12,084 nt of DNA from CAWBRT01 sp050015355 (GTDB lineage Bacteria > Acidobacteriota > Terriglobia > Terriglobales > Acidobacteriaceae), in assembly GCA_050015355.1 (NCBI GenBank), contig JBEKBO010000131.1:1-12084 (forward strand), in the 5' to 3' direction. Every line of letters starts with the position of its first letter. Within the stretch, counting starts at the first letter, position 1. Both the position numbers and the translations under genes were made by a program. Positions 1-6,383 of the stretch are shown here, piece by piece. Below the pieces are notes generated by a model. The model saw only the letters and a program-made list of their open reading frames with translations. It was not told the DNA's origin and did not search any database.

Positions 1-1
1 C

Positions 2-667
2 ATTCTGAACTCGCCGCAGAACCCCACGGGCGGTGTATTGACCGAGCAGGACATCGCCGACATCGCCAGTGCCGTCGGCGATTACAACACCATGGTTTTG
101 AGCGATGAGATCTACTGCCGCCTGATCTTTGAAGGCAAGCACCACTCAATTCTCAAGCACGCGGAGCTGCGCGACCGCATCATTCTGCTCGACGGCTTCT
201 CGAAGACCTACGCCATGACCGGCTGGCGCATGGGATACGGCGTCATGCGTCCCGACCTTGCGCAGCTCATTTCGCGGATGCAGACGAACGCGAATTCCTG
301 CACGGCCAGCTTCACGCAGGTCGCCGGAGTCGCCGCCTTGCAGGGCGATCAGAGTTCCGTCGGCGTGATGTGCGCCGAGTTCAAGCGTCGTCGCGACTAC
401 TTTGCCGAGCGCATCAACCGCATCAAGGGCTTCTCCTGCAAGGTGCCCAAGGGCGCGTTCTACATGTTCCCGAACATCACCAAAACCGGATGGCCGTCCA
501 AGAAGCTGGCGGACACCTTGCTGCAAGAGGCCGGTGTCGCCGCGCTTTCCGGCACCGCCTTCGGCGCTTATGGTGAAGGTTATCTGCGCTTCAGCATCGC
601 CAACTCGATCGAGAACATCAAGAAGGCCCTCGACCGTGTCGAAGAGTGGGTGAACAAGAGGCTGTAA
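2..667 (+). CDS. PLP-dependent class I/II aminotransferase, C-terminal part (5' end outside window)
   Basis: This is a fold-type I pyridoxal-phosphate aminotransferase that moves an amino group between an amino acid and a 2-oxo acid in the cytoplasm. The frame is open from base 2, giving 221 visible residues. It begins inside the family motif NSPQNPTGG, so about the first 170 residues lie off the window, and the in-frame TTG at 38 is internal. Further family marks are LSDEIY (Asp and Tyr contacting the cofactor), SKTYAMTGWR with the Schiff-base lysine at bases 203-205, and LRFSIANS near the C-terminus, whose Arg (bases 587-589) matches the substrate-carboxylate Arg. The C-terminal helix ends normally at TAA. 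The closest general match is the AspC/PatA-like group; substrate specificity cannot be read from this part. It is convergent with purQ, with a repeat-filled gap between them. Confidence 0.93.
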   Translation: MLNSPQNPTGGVLTEQDIADIASAVGDYNTMVLSDEIYCRLIFEGKHHSILKHAELRDRIILLDGFSKTYAMTGWRMGYGVMRPDLAQLISRMQTNANSCTASFTQVAGVAALQGDQSSVGVMCAEFKRRRDYFAERINRIKGFSCKVPKGAFYMFPNITKTGWPSKKLADTLLQEAGVAALSGTAFGAYGEGYLRFSIANSIENIKKALDRVEEWVNKRL

Positions 668-679
668 CTTGACGGAGAT

Positions 680-746
680 GTCATTCTGAGCCGGAGCGAT
701 TGAAGATCCTAGTGAGTGTCATCCTGAGCGCAGCGAAGGATCTGCT
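680..746 (+). repeat. Family A repeats, two adjacent copies (one degenerate)
   Basis: Two copies of the short dispersed repeat lie head to tail. The copy at 716-746 is intact: GTCATCCTGAG, CGCAG core, CGAAGGATCTGC. Its ATCCT (721-725) can pair with AGGAT (737-741). The copy at 680-710 starts GTCATTCTGAG but its right arm has decayed. They lie just after the aminotransferase stop codon. Confidence 0.85.
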
Positions 747-770
747 TTTGGTCGGATTTGGCTTCGGGTG

Positions 771-879
771 CCCCAGGTTCCGCGCCGCCAATCTCTCCTT
801 TGAGATCCGCAGCGCGGTCTGGTCAGGCTGCGCCATTCATAGCAAACGGCTCATTTGGCTGTTCGGCGCTAACCTGGGG
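771..879. repeat. Family B element, 109-bp form, copy 1
   Basis: A 109-base unit is bounded by inverted arms: CCCCAGGTT followed by CGCGCC on the left (771-786) and GGCGCTAACCTGGGG on the right (865-879). The same-length unit recurs at 8874-8982 with nearly the same arms and a similar right-hand interior (TTTGGCTGTT then GGCGC). It follows directly on a family A copy. It contains no convincing ORF. Confidence 0.8.
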
Positions 880-944
880 TTGTTTTTGTCCTGCCGGTAA
901 GAATATCTCCGCGTCGAAAAGTGTATCCCCGGAGGGCCTGGTGG

Positions 945-975
945 CCCATTCAAGCCTTCTGTTGGCTTGAGTGGG
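945..975. repeat. Strong 12-bp hairpin in the convergent gap before purQ
   Basis: CCCATTCAAGCC (945-956) pairs with GGCTTGAGTGGG (964-975) across a 7-base loop; the only non-Watson-Crick pair is one wobble. It lies 25 bases beyond the purQ stop codon, so it could end or protect the purQ transcript. Neither strand has a T-run after the stem, so a classical intrinsic terminator is not supported. The flanks GGTGG and GGGG resemble the other dispersed palindromes. Confidence 0.6.
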
Positions 976-1000
976 GTGGGGAAGCGAAGTCGAACCCCGC

Positions 1001-1699
1001 TCAGCCCTTCAGCACTCCGGCGTTGACCAGCGATTGCAGAATTTTGATTCCATCCGTCATGCCGAGCGCCGGTTCGCTGGCGCGCTCCGGATGCGGCATC
1101 ATGCCCAGCACGTTGAACCCTTCATTGCAGATTCCGGCTATATTGTCGAGCGCGCCGTTCGGGTTGGCCTCGCGCGTCACCTCGCCCGTCGGCGAGCAAT
1201 AGCGGAAAATGATGCGATTTTGCTGCCTTAGCTGATTCAGCGTGGCATCGTCGCAGAAGTAGTTGCCCTCCATGTGGCCGATGGGCACGGTGAGCACCTC
1301 ACCCTTCTTGCACTGATTGGTGAAGGGCGTGTCCGGGTTCTCGCAGCGAATCTGCACCGGCTTGGAAATGTACTTGAGCCCCCGGTTCCGCATCAGTACG
1401 CCGGGCAGCAACCCCGATTCGCAAAGAATCTGGAAGCCGTTGCAGATGCCCAGCACGAGTCCGCCGGCAGCGGCAAAGTGGCGCACCGATTCCATGATGG
1501 GCGAGAACCTGGCGATAGCTCCGGTGCGCAGGTAGTCACCGTAGGCAAAGCCGCCGGGCACGATCACCGCATCGCAGTTCTGCAGGTCGTGCGAGTCGTG
1601 CCAGAGCATGGTTGCGGGCTGCTCAAAAACTTCTTTGAACGCCCAGTACGCATCGTGATCGCAATTGGAACCGGGAAAAATGATGACGCCGAATTTCAT
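1001..1699 (-). CDS. purQ: Phosphoribosylformylglycinamidine synthase subunit PurQ
   Basis: This is the glutaminase subunit of FGAM synthase, step four of purine biosynthesis. It releases ammonia from glutamine for the PurL subunit, normally with PurS, in the cytoplasm. The 232-residue length is usual for stand-alone PurQ. It starts MKFGVIIFPGSNCD, typical of the family. The class I glutamine amidotransferase nucleophile is Cys86 in GICNGFQ, and the rest of the triad is His203 and Glu205 in MPHPER. The oxyanion region VPGGFAYGDYLR is also present. The ATG at 1699 has a fair ribosome binding site (GAAAGG, complement of 1707-1712) seven bases upstream. No purL or purS is next to it here, so the gene appears to be separated from its partners. 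It is divergent from the AI-2E-like gene, with a family B palindrome in the shared upstream region. Confidence 0.97.
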   Translation of the reverse strand: MKFGVIIFPGSNCDHDAYWAFKEVFEQPATMLWHDSHDLQNCDAVIVPGGFAYGDYLRTGAIARFSPIMESVRHFAAAGGLVLGICNGFQILCESGLLPGVLMRNRGLKYISKPVQIRCENPDTPFTNQCKKGEVLTVPIGHMEGNYFCDDATLNQLRQQNRIIFRYCSPTGEVTREANPNGALDNIAGICNEGFNVLGMMPHPERASEPALGMTDGIKILQSLVNAGVLKG

Positions 1700-1772
1700 C
1701 GCAGTGCCTTTCTTCAGAGTTTAGCACGCAGGCCGAGCCGGCTGGTCTTCCAAAGAAACACATCTGCTGGTG

Positions 1773-1807
1773 CCCCATGTTCGCCCCGCTTTTGGGCTAA
1801 CGTGGGG
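1773..1807. repeat. Family B element, short form, in the divergent purQ / AI-2E gap
   Basis: CCCCATGTTCGCCC (1773-1786) faces GGGCTAACGTGGGG (1794-1807) across a 7-base loop, a 14-position stem with one wobble and one mismatch. It is followed by TAGTTTCTT, as in the copies ending at 3723 and 8982. Unlike most copies it lies between two divergently read starts, so it falls in a possible promoter or leader region. Confidence 0.8.
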
Positions 1808-1890
1808 TAGTTTCTTAGTTTCCTCCAGGCTGCCGCGTGCTTTCCCGGCCAATCCGTGATCAAGTATCCTGAACTCTGGCAGATGCCCCA

Positions 1891-2466
1891 ATGACCCTGC
1901 GTCACCACATCGAGCTTACCTTTGGCGCGCTCAAGCGCTGGTTCATTGCGCAGTGCTACGACGCGGTTATCGTCGGCCTGCTCTGGCTGGCGGCGCTCTG
2001 GTACCTGCATGTTCCGCTGGCAATTTTCTGGGCTCTTCTGGGCGGGATGTTGCAGTTCGTCCCGAATTTTGGTCCGGTATTGGCCTTGCTGGGTCCGACG
2101 GTGACTTTGTTAATTTCACGTGCCGGGTGGGAGCGCTTCGTCGCTCTGCTGATGGCCTATGCGGTGATCGCGGTTGTCGACGGGCTTTTCCTGCAGCCCT
2201 ACCTGATGCGCCGGCAGAACCGGGTCCCCGTGTGGGCGTCCATTCTGACGCCGCTGGTGCTGGGGGTCCTGATTCCGTTCTGGGGAGTGTTCCTGGCTCC
2301 GCCGCTGTTGGCCGTCATCTACGCGTATGTGCGTCGCAAGCAGGCGCGGGAGGAGATGACACGTTCCGGCCAGGCCATCATTCTTCCTCCGGAGCAGCCG
2401 GCCAAGCCGCGACCCGCGCGAACCGCTCCGGTAGTCGATTCCAAACCAGCCCCCGGCCAGCCCTGA
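1891..2466 (+). CDS. AI-2E/PerM-family membrane protein, C-terminal half only
   Basis: This 191-residue integral membrane protein matches the C-terminal half of the AI-2E transporter (PerM, formerly UPF0118) family, whose full members are around 350 residues with about eight membrane spans. Visible family features are a span followed by HVPLAIFWALLGG, then FVPNFGPVLALLGP (the conserved 'IPxxGP' segment), then LFLQPYLM and a last hydrophobic block before YVRRKQ. A Pro/Arg-rich cytoplasmic tail follows. The usual N-terminal spans and coiled segment are missing. Upstream of the ATG there is only an 80-base open stretch in another frame and then a repeat, so the lost half is not nearby. There is no good ribosome binding site. 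The reading frame after the stop also looks coding in frame 2. It may be a short variant, a decayed gene or a frameshifted assembly. The substrate is unknown. Confidence 0.72.
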   Translation: MTLRHHIELTFGALKRWFIAQCYDAVIVGLLWLAALWYLHVPLAIFWALLGGMLQFVPNFGPVLALLGPTVTLLISRAGWERFVALLMAYAVIAVVDGLFLQPYLMRRQNRVPVWASILTPLVLGVLIPFWGVFLAPPLLAVIYAYVRRKQAREEMTRSGQAIILPPEQPAKPRPARTAPVVDSKPAPGQP

Positions 2467-2542
2467 AGAGCCTTTCCGCGCCTCCCAGGCCTACCCCGAG
2501 GCGGCGGCTGCCGATTCCGCCGACGAGCAGGGGCCTAGATGA
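2441..2542 (+). other. Possible out-of-frame C-terminal tail of the AI-2E-like gene
   Basis: In frame +2 the bases from about 2441 to the TGA at 2540-2542 read as a Pro/Ala/Glu-rich tail (for example PPASPEEPFRASQAYPE). Third positions are strongly G/C, like a coding region, and continue past the frame +1 stop at 2464-2466. The frame is blocked by a TAG at 2432-2434. If real, this points to a one- or two-base frame change between about 2432 and 2466. Low-complexity tails can look coding by chance. Confidence 0.35.
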
Positions 2543-2571
2543 AGTTTATTCGCGTGCCGCAATGATATAAT
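2542..2571 (+). promoter_or_regulatory. Possible sigma-70-type promoter for yebC
   Basis: A perfect TATAAT hexamer lies at 2566-2571. The best upstream partner (AAGTTT, 2542-2547, spacing 18) is poor, so this rests on the -10 alone. It would give a leader of about 165 bases before yebC. That leader also holds a half copy of the family C palindrome at 2650-2662. Confidence 0.35.
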
Positions 2572-2742
2572 CCCACCTTACCCGCACGGTTTGAGCGGTA
2601 GTATAGCTGCGACCATAATTCGTTGGCATCGGCGTATATCGGGAATTCCGGGGTCCCCGGCGCGGGCCGTGGTTGCGCGTGTTGGGGCAGAGCCACCGGG
2701 TGAACTAAAGAAAACGAAATCCATACATCGGGCGAGGTTCGC

Positions 2743-3489
2743 ATGTCCGGCCATTCCAAATGGGCCACAATCAAGCACAAAAAAGGCGCGCTTGACGCAA
2801 AGCGCGGGAAGATTTTCACCCGTCTCATCAGGGAAATATCCATGGCCGCCAAGAGCGGCGGTGATCCTGAGAAGAATCCCCGGTTGCGGACTGCCGTTGC
2901 GGCGGCCAAGGCCGAGAACATGCCGTACGACAACGTCAAGCGCGCCATTCAGCGTGGCACGGGCGAGCTGCCGGGCGTGACGTACGAAGAGATCACCTTT
3001 GAAGGCTACGGTCCGGGCGGAGTCGCCGTCCTGGTCGAGGTCACCACCGATAACCGCAACCGCACCGTCAGCGAGATGCGCCACACCTTCAGCAAGAACG
3101 GCGGCAACATGGGCGAAGCCGGCTCGGTGGCCTGGATGTTCTCTAAAAAAGGCGACATCGTGATTTCAAAAGCGGCGGCCAAGGAAGATGACCTGATGAA
3201 CATTATTCTGGAAGCCGGCGCCGACGACCTCAAGGACGATGGCGAGACGTGGGAGATCCTTACCGATCCTGCTTCTTACGAACCCGTGCTGGAGGCGCTC
3301 AAGAAGGCCGGCATCAAGCCCGAAGTCGCCCAGATCGGCATGATTCCGCAGAATTACGTCAAACTCGAGGGACACCAGGCCGCCACCATGATCCGCCTGA
3401 TGGAAGCGCTCGAAGATCAGGACGACGTGCAGAATGTTTACGCCAACTTCGATATCGACCAGAAGCAGTTGGAAGAGGTCGCCGGATAG
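2743..3489 (+). CDS. yebC: YebC/PmpR family protein (TACO1 homologue)
   Basis: At 248 residues this has the normal YebC length. It begins MSGHSKWATIKHKKGA, the signature start of the family, followed by DAKRGKIFTRLIREI. Later blocks are also standard: NMPYDNVKRAIQRGTGE, EGYGPGGVAVLVEVTTDNRNRT, FSKNGGNMGEAGSVAWMF and MIPQN near the end. YebC proteins were long described as DNA-binding regulators. More recent work ties YebC-type and TACO1 proteins to translation of difficult stretches such as polyproline. Which role applies here cannot be seen. The ATG at 2743 is preceded by GCGAGG at 2732-2737. In many bacteria yebC is followed by ruvC/ruvA, but here a repeat-filled gap and an unrelated gene follow, so it seems to be alone in its transcript. 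Confidence 0.97.
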   Translation: MSGHSKWATIKHKKGALDAKRGKIFTRLIREISMAAKSGGDPEKNPRLRTAVAAAKAENMPYDNVKRAIQRGTGELPGVTYEEITFEGYGPGGVAVLVEVTTDNRNRTVSEMRHTFSKNGGNMGEAGSVAWMFSKKGDIVISKAAAKEDDLMNIILEAGADDLKDDGETWEILTDPASYEPVLEALKKAGIKPEVAQIGMIPQNYVKLEGHQAATMIRLMEALEDQDDVQNVYANFDIDQKQLEEVAG

Positions 3490-3508
3490 CAGATTTTCTG
3501 TGGTGGGT

Positions 3509-3655
3509 CACATCCCTTCGTGAGTGTCATCCTGAGCGCAGCGAAGGATCTGCCGGGTGCCCCACCTTCGCCGCAGGGTACCGCACACATCCCTCCGTGA
3601 GTGTCATCCTGAGCGCAGCGAAGGATCTGCTTTTGCCGGGTGCCCCACGTTCGCC
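3509..3655 (+). repeat. Tandem pair of composite A-B repeat units, period 77 bases
   Basis: CACATCCCTTCGTGAG at 3509 recurs as CACATCCCTCCGTGAG at 3586. Each is followed by an identical family A copy (3524-3553 and 3601-3630) and then by GGGTGCCCCAC and a family B left arm (3560-3572 and 3643-3657). The second unit has four extra bases (TTTT) before the B arm. The offset of exactly 77 bases and near identity indicate a local duplication of a composite A-B unit. Confidence 0.8.
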
Positions 3656-3687
3656 CGTTTTTTCGGGGGCCCCGGCGAGTTTGGGTG

Positions 3688-3723
3688 CCCCACGTCCCGT
3701 CCCGCTTTTGGACTGACGTGGGG
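3688..3723. repeat. Family B element, short form, with preceding half palindrome
   Basis: CCCCACGTCCCGTCC (3688-3702) pairs with GGACTGACGTGGGG (3710-3723). The inner pair differs from other copies on both arms (CGTC/GACG instead of CGTT/AACG), so pairing is kept. TAGTTTCTTG follows. Just upstream, 3665-3679 is a left half of the family C palindrome (GGGGGCCCCGGCGAG) placed between two B left arms. Confidence 0.75.
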
Positions 3724-3861
3724 TAGTTTCTTGAACTGCCACAGGTAGAGTAATAGTTTGCCGCCCTCTTTCGCCTTCTAGCTATCCGGTTGTCAGCGCT
3801 TCTCGCGTACAATTCAGCTCTGGACCAGTTTCGAAAACATTCCTCAGGGACGGACGACTCC

Positions 3862-4491
3862 ATGAAGCTCCGCGGGATACTTCTGTTTGCTCTTTGCTTC
3901 TCGATTCTTTTTCTGCTTGGCTCTTCAGCGCTGGCCCAAACGGCTGCGCCGGCGAGTGATGACGCAGCCGGACTGCGGCATGAACACTGGGATTTCGGCG
4001 TCTTTCTTGGCGGAGGCAGCGGAGTAGGGGTGCGCACGAACGTGCAAATGTTTCGCGGCGGCGTGCGCATAGGACGCGTCATGACCGGCGAACTGGGACG
4101 CGGCTGGGGGAAGGGAACATTCGAACTCGACGGCGAGATCACGCCCGTCGACTGCGTCTTCTGGAGCGGTTACAAGAACGCGTATGGATTTGGCGTCACG
4201 CCCATCGACATGAAATGGAACTTCACCAGCGGCAAGCGCCTGGTGCCGTTTGTCGAGGCTGCCGGCGGCTTCCTGTGGAGCACTGTGAACATTCCTCCCG
4301 GGGACACCTCGCAAATCAATTTCACTTCTGGCGGCGGAGGCGGCATGCACATCTTCCTCAAACCCGACCGCGCGCTCACCTGGACGCTGCGCGCCGTGCA
4401 TATTTCCAGCGCCTCGCTCGGCAATCACAATCCCGGTGTGAACGCCTCTGTGCAGGCCAGCCTCGGTTACACGTGGTTCAAGACGCGGTAG
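3862..4491 (+). CDS. Acyloxyacyl hydrolase / lipid A deacylase PagL-like outer-membrane protein
   Basis: This 209-residue protein has a clear signal peptide (MKLRGILLFALCFSILFLLG, then SSALA^Q, cleavage after Ala25) and alternating residues typical of a small outer-membrane beta-barrel. The best marks are in the last strands: AVHISSASLGNHNPG matches the HxS motif and NPG turn of the PagL/acyloxyacyl hydrolase family, whose members remove the 3-O acyl chain from lipid A. His180 and Ser182 fit the catalytic pair. The position 12 residues after Ser, where Pseudomonas PagL has Glu, is Asn194 here. I chose ATG 3862 because it starts the signal peptide and has AGGGA upstream; the open frame extends back to 3790 without good support. 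It sits alone between repeat-filled gaps. The family call is sound, the activity uncertain. Confidence 0.8.
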   Translation: MKLRGILLFALCFSILFLLGSSALAQTAAPASDDAAGLRHEHWDFGVFLGGGSGVGVRTNVQMFRGGVRIGRVMTGELGRGWGKGTFELDGEITPVDCVFWSGYKNAYGFGVTPIDMKWNFTSGKRLVPFVEAAGGFLWSTVNIPPGDTSQINFTSGGGGGMHIFLKPDRALTWTLRAVHISSASLGNHNPGVNASVQASLGYTWFKTR

Positions 4492-4541
4492 GGAGCCCGG
4501 CTTCGCACAGCCGTCGAACTTGCGGCCGACCCAAGCAACGA

Positions 4542-4722
4542 TGTCATGCTGAGGGGCACCGGGGCCCCCGACGGACGCCGCTTTTACGTCTGTTGGGGTG
4601 GTGGCGCGAAGCATCCCATGAGGCTGTCCCACTCCGCGCCGCGTGAGGTTTTTCGATGAAATCCTGCGGCTGCACCTCAGCCCCACGCTGTGCCGGGATG
4701 CTTCACTCCGTTCAGCATGACA
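4542..4722. repeat. Inverted pair of family A repeats, left copy carrying a family C-like hairpin
   Basis: The left copy is TGTCATGCTGAG (4542-4553) and CGAAGCATCCC (4607-4617), split by 53 bases. This insert holds a 12-bp stem, CCCCGACGGACG (4566-4577) with CGTCTGTTGGGG (4587-4598). An opposite-strand copy lies at 4695-4722, from GGGATGCTTC to CAGCATGACA. The two copies face each other, so a single strand could fold into one long hairpin. The bases between them show no gene. Confidence 0.78.
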
Positions 4723-4805
4723 ACGAAGACGACCAGCATAGCCGTCCGGATACACTTACTGCGAAACCGCTTTAAATGGCGCTGGCGCAACCGTCCGGCT
4801 TGCGT

Positions 4806-4811
4806 GATAAT
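4806..4811 (+). promoter_or_regulatory. Possible -10 element for the amidase gene
   Basis: GATAAT at 4806-4811 differs from the consensus -10 at one position and would give a leader of about 58 bases. No convincing -35 was found at the expected distance, so this is weak. Confidence 0.3.
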
Positions 4812-4860
4812 TCACCTCTCAGACTCGCAACTCCGGACGCAACAGACAGTCTCAAGCAGC

Positions 4861-4867
4861 AAGGAGG
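4861..4867 (+). promoter_or_regulatory. Strong ribosome binding site deciding the amidase start
   Basis: AAGGAGG lies seven bases before the ATG at 4875. It fixes this start over the longer in-frame opening at 4776. Confidence 0.85.
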
Positions 4868-4874
4868 ATTCTGT

Positions 4875-5882
4875 ATGCACAAGTTCGTCGCGCTCGTATC
4901 TCTTTTCGTTCTAGTCGCGGTTTTCGGTACGGCGTTGTCCGCCGAAACCCATAAGTTGCCGGCCACGGATCAGACCACGTGGACAGGCTTCTTCGACAAT
5001 TCCGTTCCCCCTGTCCTGAAGATCAACTCGGGCGATACCGTCGACACCCAGACCCGTATGCTCTACAACGACAAACTCAAGCCAGGCGTACCGATGGACG
5101 AGATGTTCAAGTGGCGCGCCACTCTGGGCGCCGAGAAAAAGTCCGGCCACACCTTGACCGGCCCCATCTACATTAACGGCGCCGAGCCAGGCGATGTTTT
5201 GCAGGTCGATATCATCAAGCTGGTGCCGCGCACCTATGCCGCTACCTACAACGTGCCCGGCAGATACAAGGTTGGCAGCCTGCCGGAAGATTTCCCCGAA
5301 GGACAGTTGAAGTTTCTCGCCATCGACGTGAAGAAGAAGACCGTGAAGTTCAACGACAACATCACCCTTCCCATGCGTCCCTTCCTGGGCATCATGGCGG
5401 TTGCCCCGCCGCAGGACGGACACGTTTCGACGGCCCCTCCGAGTGTGTTCGGCGGCAACATGGATTTAAAGGAACTGGTTCCCGGCACAACGCTCTATCT
5501 GCCCGTATTCAAGCAGGGCGCTCTGTTTAACATCGGCGACGCGCACGCCGGCATGGGCGATGGTGAAGTCTGTATCACCGCGATGGAAACGGCAATGGAC
5601 CAGGTTGTGCTCAAGTTCACCGTCCGCAAGGACATGAAACTGGCCCTGCCCATGGCCGAGACTCCGACGCACTACATCCTGATGGCCTACAACCCCGACC
5701 TGAACGAAGCGGCCAAGGACGCAACCCGGGCGGCAATCGCCTTCCTGCAGAAGCAAAAAGGGCTGACCGCACTGGATGCATACGCGCTGATCAGCGTAGG
5801 TTGCGACCTGCACGTCACCCAGATTGTGGACGGCAACAAGGGCGTTCACGTGATGATTCCGAAGGCCATCTTCAGCAAGTAG
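4875..5882 (+). CDS. Exported acetamidase/formamidase family protein
   Basis: This is a 335-residue member of the FmdA/AmdA amidase family, which hydrolyses small amides such as formamide or acetamide to the acid and ammonia. Family blocks run in order: GHTLTGPIYINGAEPGDVL (about 91-109), MRPFLGIMAVAP (167-178), PPSVFGGNMD (188-197), then LYLPVFKQGALFNIGDAHA and GMGDGEV (207-232), which holds the conserved acidic and His residues. A signal peptide is plain: MHKFVALVSLFVLVAVFGTA with LSA^E, cut after Ala23. Classical cytoplasmic formamidases lack one, so this version probably acts in the periplasm. The start is set by AAGGAGG. A terminator follows at once, and the upstream gap is repeats, so it is likely a single-gene transcript. 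The true substrate is not known. Confidence 0.9.
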   Translation: MHKFVALVSLFVLVAVFGTALSAETHKLPATDQTTWTGFFDNSVPPVLKINSGDTVDTQTRMLYNDKLKPGVPMDEMFKWRATLGAEKKSGHTLTGPIYINGAEPGDVLQVDIIKLVPRTYAATYNVPGRYKVGSLPEDFPEGQLKFLAIDVKKKTVKFNDNITLPMRPFLGIMAVAPPQDGHVSTAPPSVFGGNMDLKELVPGTTLYLPVFKQGALFNIGDAHAGMGDGEVCITAMETAMDQVVLKFTVRKDMKLALPMAETPTHYILMAYNPDLNEAAKDATRAAIAFLQKQKGLTALDAYALISVGCDLHVTQIVDGNKGVHVMIPKAIFSK

Positions 5883-5902
5883 GGATTGGAATTGTTCACC
5901 CG

Positions 5903-5936
5903 AGCAGCCCATCCCTCGGGGTGGGTTGTTCTTTTT
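5903..5936 (+). terminator. Rho-independent terminator of the amidase gene
   Basis: AGCAGCCCATCC pairs with GGGTGGGTTGTT around a very short loop, a stem of about 12 bp with a few wobbles. CTTTTT follows at 5931-5936. It begins about 20 bases after the amidase stop codon, where a terminator is expected. Confidence 0.75.
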
Positions 5937-6032
5937 AGGTTCCGCTTTCATAAAGAAGGCCGCAACCTGCGCCTTAGCGTAATTCCCTTGTTGGTGTATC
6001 CTGCGGACGGTTCAACAACGAAGCGTTGGCGC

Positions 6033-6108
6033 TGTCATGCTGAGCGCAGCCGGGGTCCCCGACAGGCTGGTTATCGTGGCTGTCATGCTGAGCGCAGCGA
6101 AGCATCCC
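6033..6108 (+). repeat. Two family A copies, the first interrupted by a family C half palindrome
   Basis: TGTCATGCTGAGCGCAGC occurs at 6033-6050 and again at 6081-6098. The first breaks off into GGGGTCCCC (6052-6060) and a GACAG...CTGTC pairing. The second continues into a complete copy ending CGAAGCATCCC (6108). The complete copy uses ATGCT (6085-6089) with AGCAT (6101-6105), a different but still paired stem from the ATCCT/AGGAT copies. Confidence 0.8.
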
Positions 6109-6167
6109 AGGACACTGTCCGACTCCGAGCCGTTCTGGGTTTTATTCATGAATCTTTCGGCTTGGCG

Positions 6168-6236
6168 CCCCACGTTCGCCCGCGTCGGGGTCCCCGGCGA
6201 GGCTTGGCTCGCTGGGGTGATTGGGCCAACGTGGGG
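6168..6236. repeat. Family B element with a complete family C palindrome nested inside
   Basis: Outer arms are CCCCACGTTCGCCC (6168-6181) and GGGCCAACGTGGGG (6223-6236), followed by TAGTT. Inside, CCCCGGCGAG (6192-6201) pairs with CTCGCTGGGG (6208-6217), preceded by GGGGT and followed by TG. The uninterrupted short form at 1773-1807 shows what the outer element looks like without the inner one. Confidence 0.82.
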
Positions 6237-6246
6237 TAGTTCGACT

Positions 6247-6292
6247 GGTGCCCAAGTCCCACATCTGCTAACTGCGGCAGATGTGGGGCACC
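6247..6292. repeat. Long perfect-arm hairpin upstream of ftcD
   Basis: CCCACATCTGC (6258-6268) pairs perfectly with GCAGATGTGGG (6277-6287). The outer GGTGCC and GGCACC also face each other. It directly follows the nested B element and resembles its GGTGCCCC edge. No T-run follows, so it is not a simple terminator. Confidence 0.65.
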
Positions 6293-6383
6293 GTCCGAAA
6301 AAGTCACAAGCTCTGAGCGGAGCATGACGCCAGAGAGACTGGTCACGGCCATCGGACTACCGCGACTGCGGAATTTGTTTGCC

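Noticed and set aside
2572..2742. Possible riboswitch or leader RNA before yebC
   Set aside because: No known riboswitch core could be recognised; only a half family C palindrome is visible.
3509..3655. Possible CRISPR-like array because of direct repeats with 77-base period
   Set aside because: There are only two units, the bases between repeats are themselves repeat family B, and no cas gene is present.
3249..3716. Open frames running through the repeats, with translated strings such as CHPERSEGS and VILSAAKDL (also 700-900, 3438-4142 minus, 3557-3748 and 5886-6239)
   Set aside because: The strings are translations of family A repeats and recur in several frames and on both strands. They have no ribosome binding sites and some overlap yebC or the PagL-like gene. 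They are not genes.
3790..3813. TTGTCA and TACAAT as a promoter for the PagL-like gene
   Set aside because: Spacing is only 12 bases, too short for a normal sigma-70 promoter.
6324..6383. Upstream in-frame ATG for ftcD
   Set aside because: Family similarity begins exactly at the ATG at 6384, and the extra 20 residues have no counterpart.
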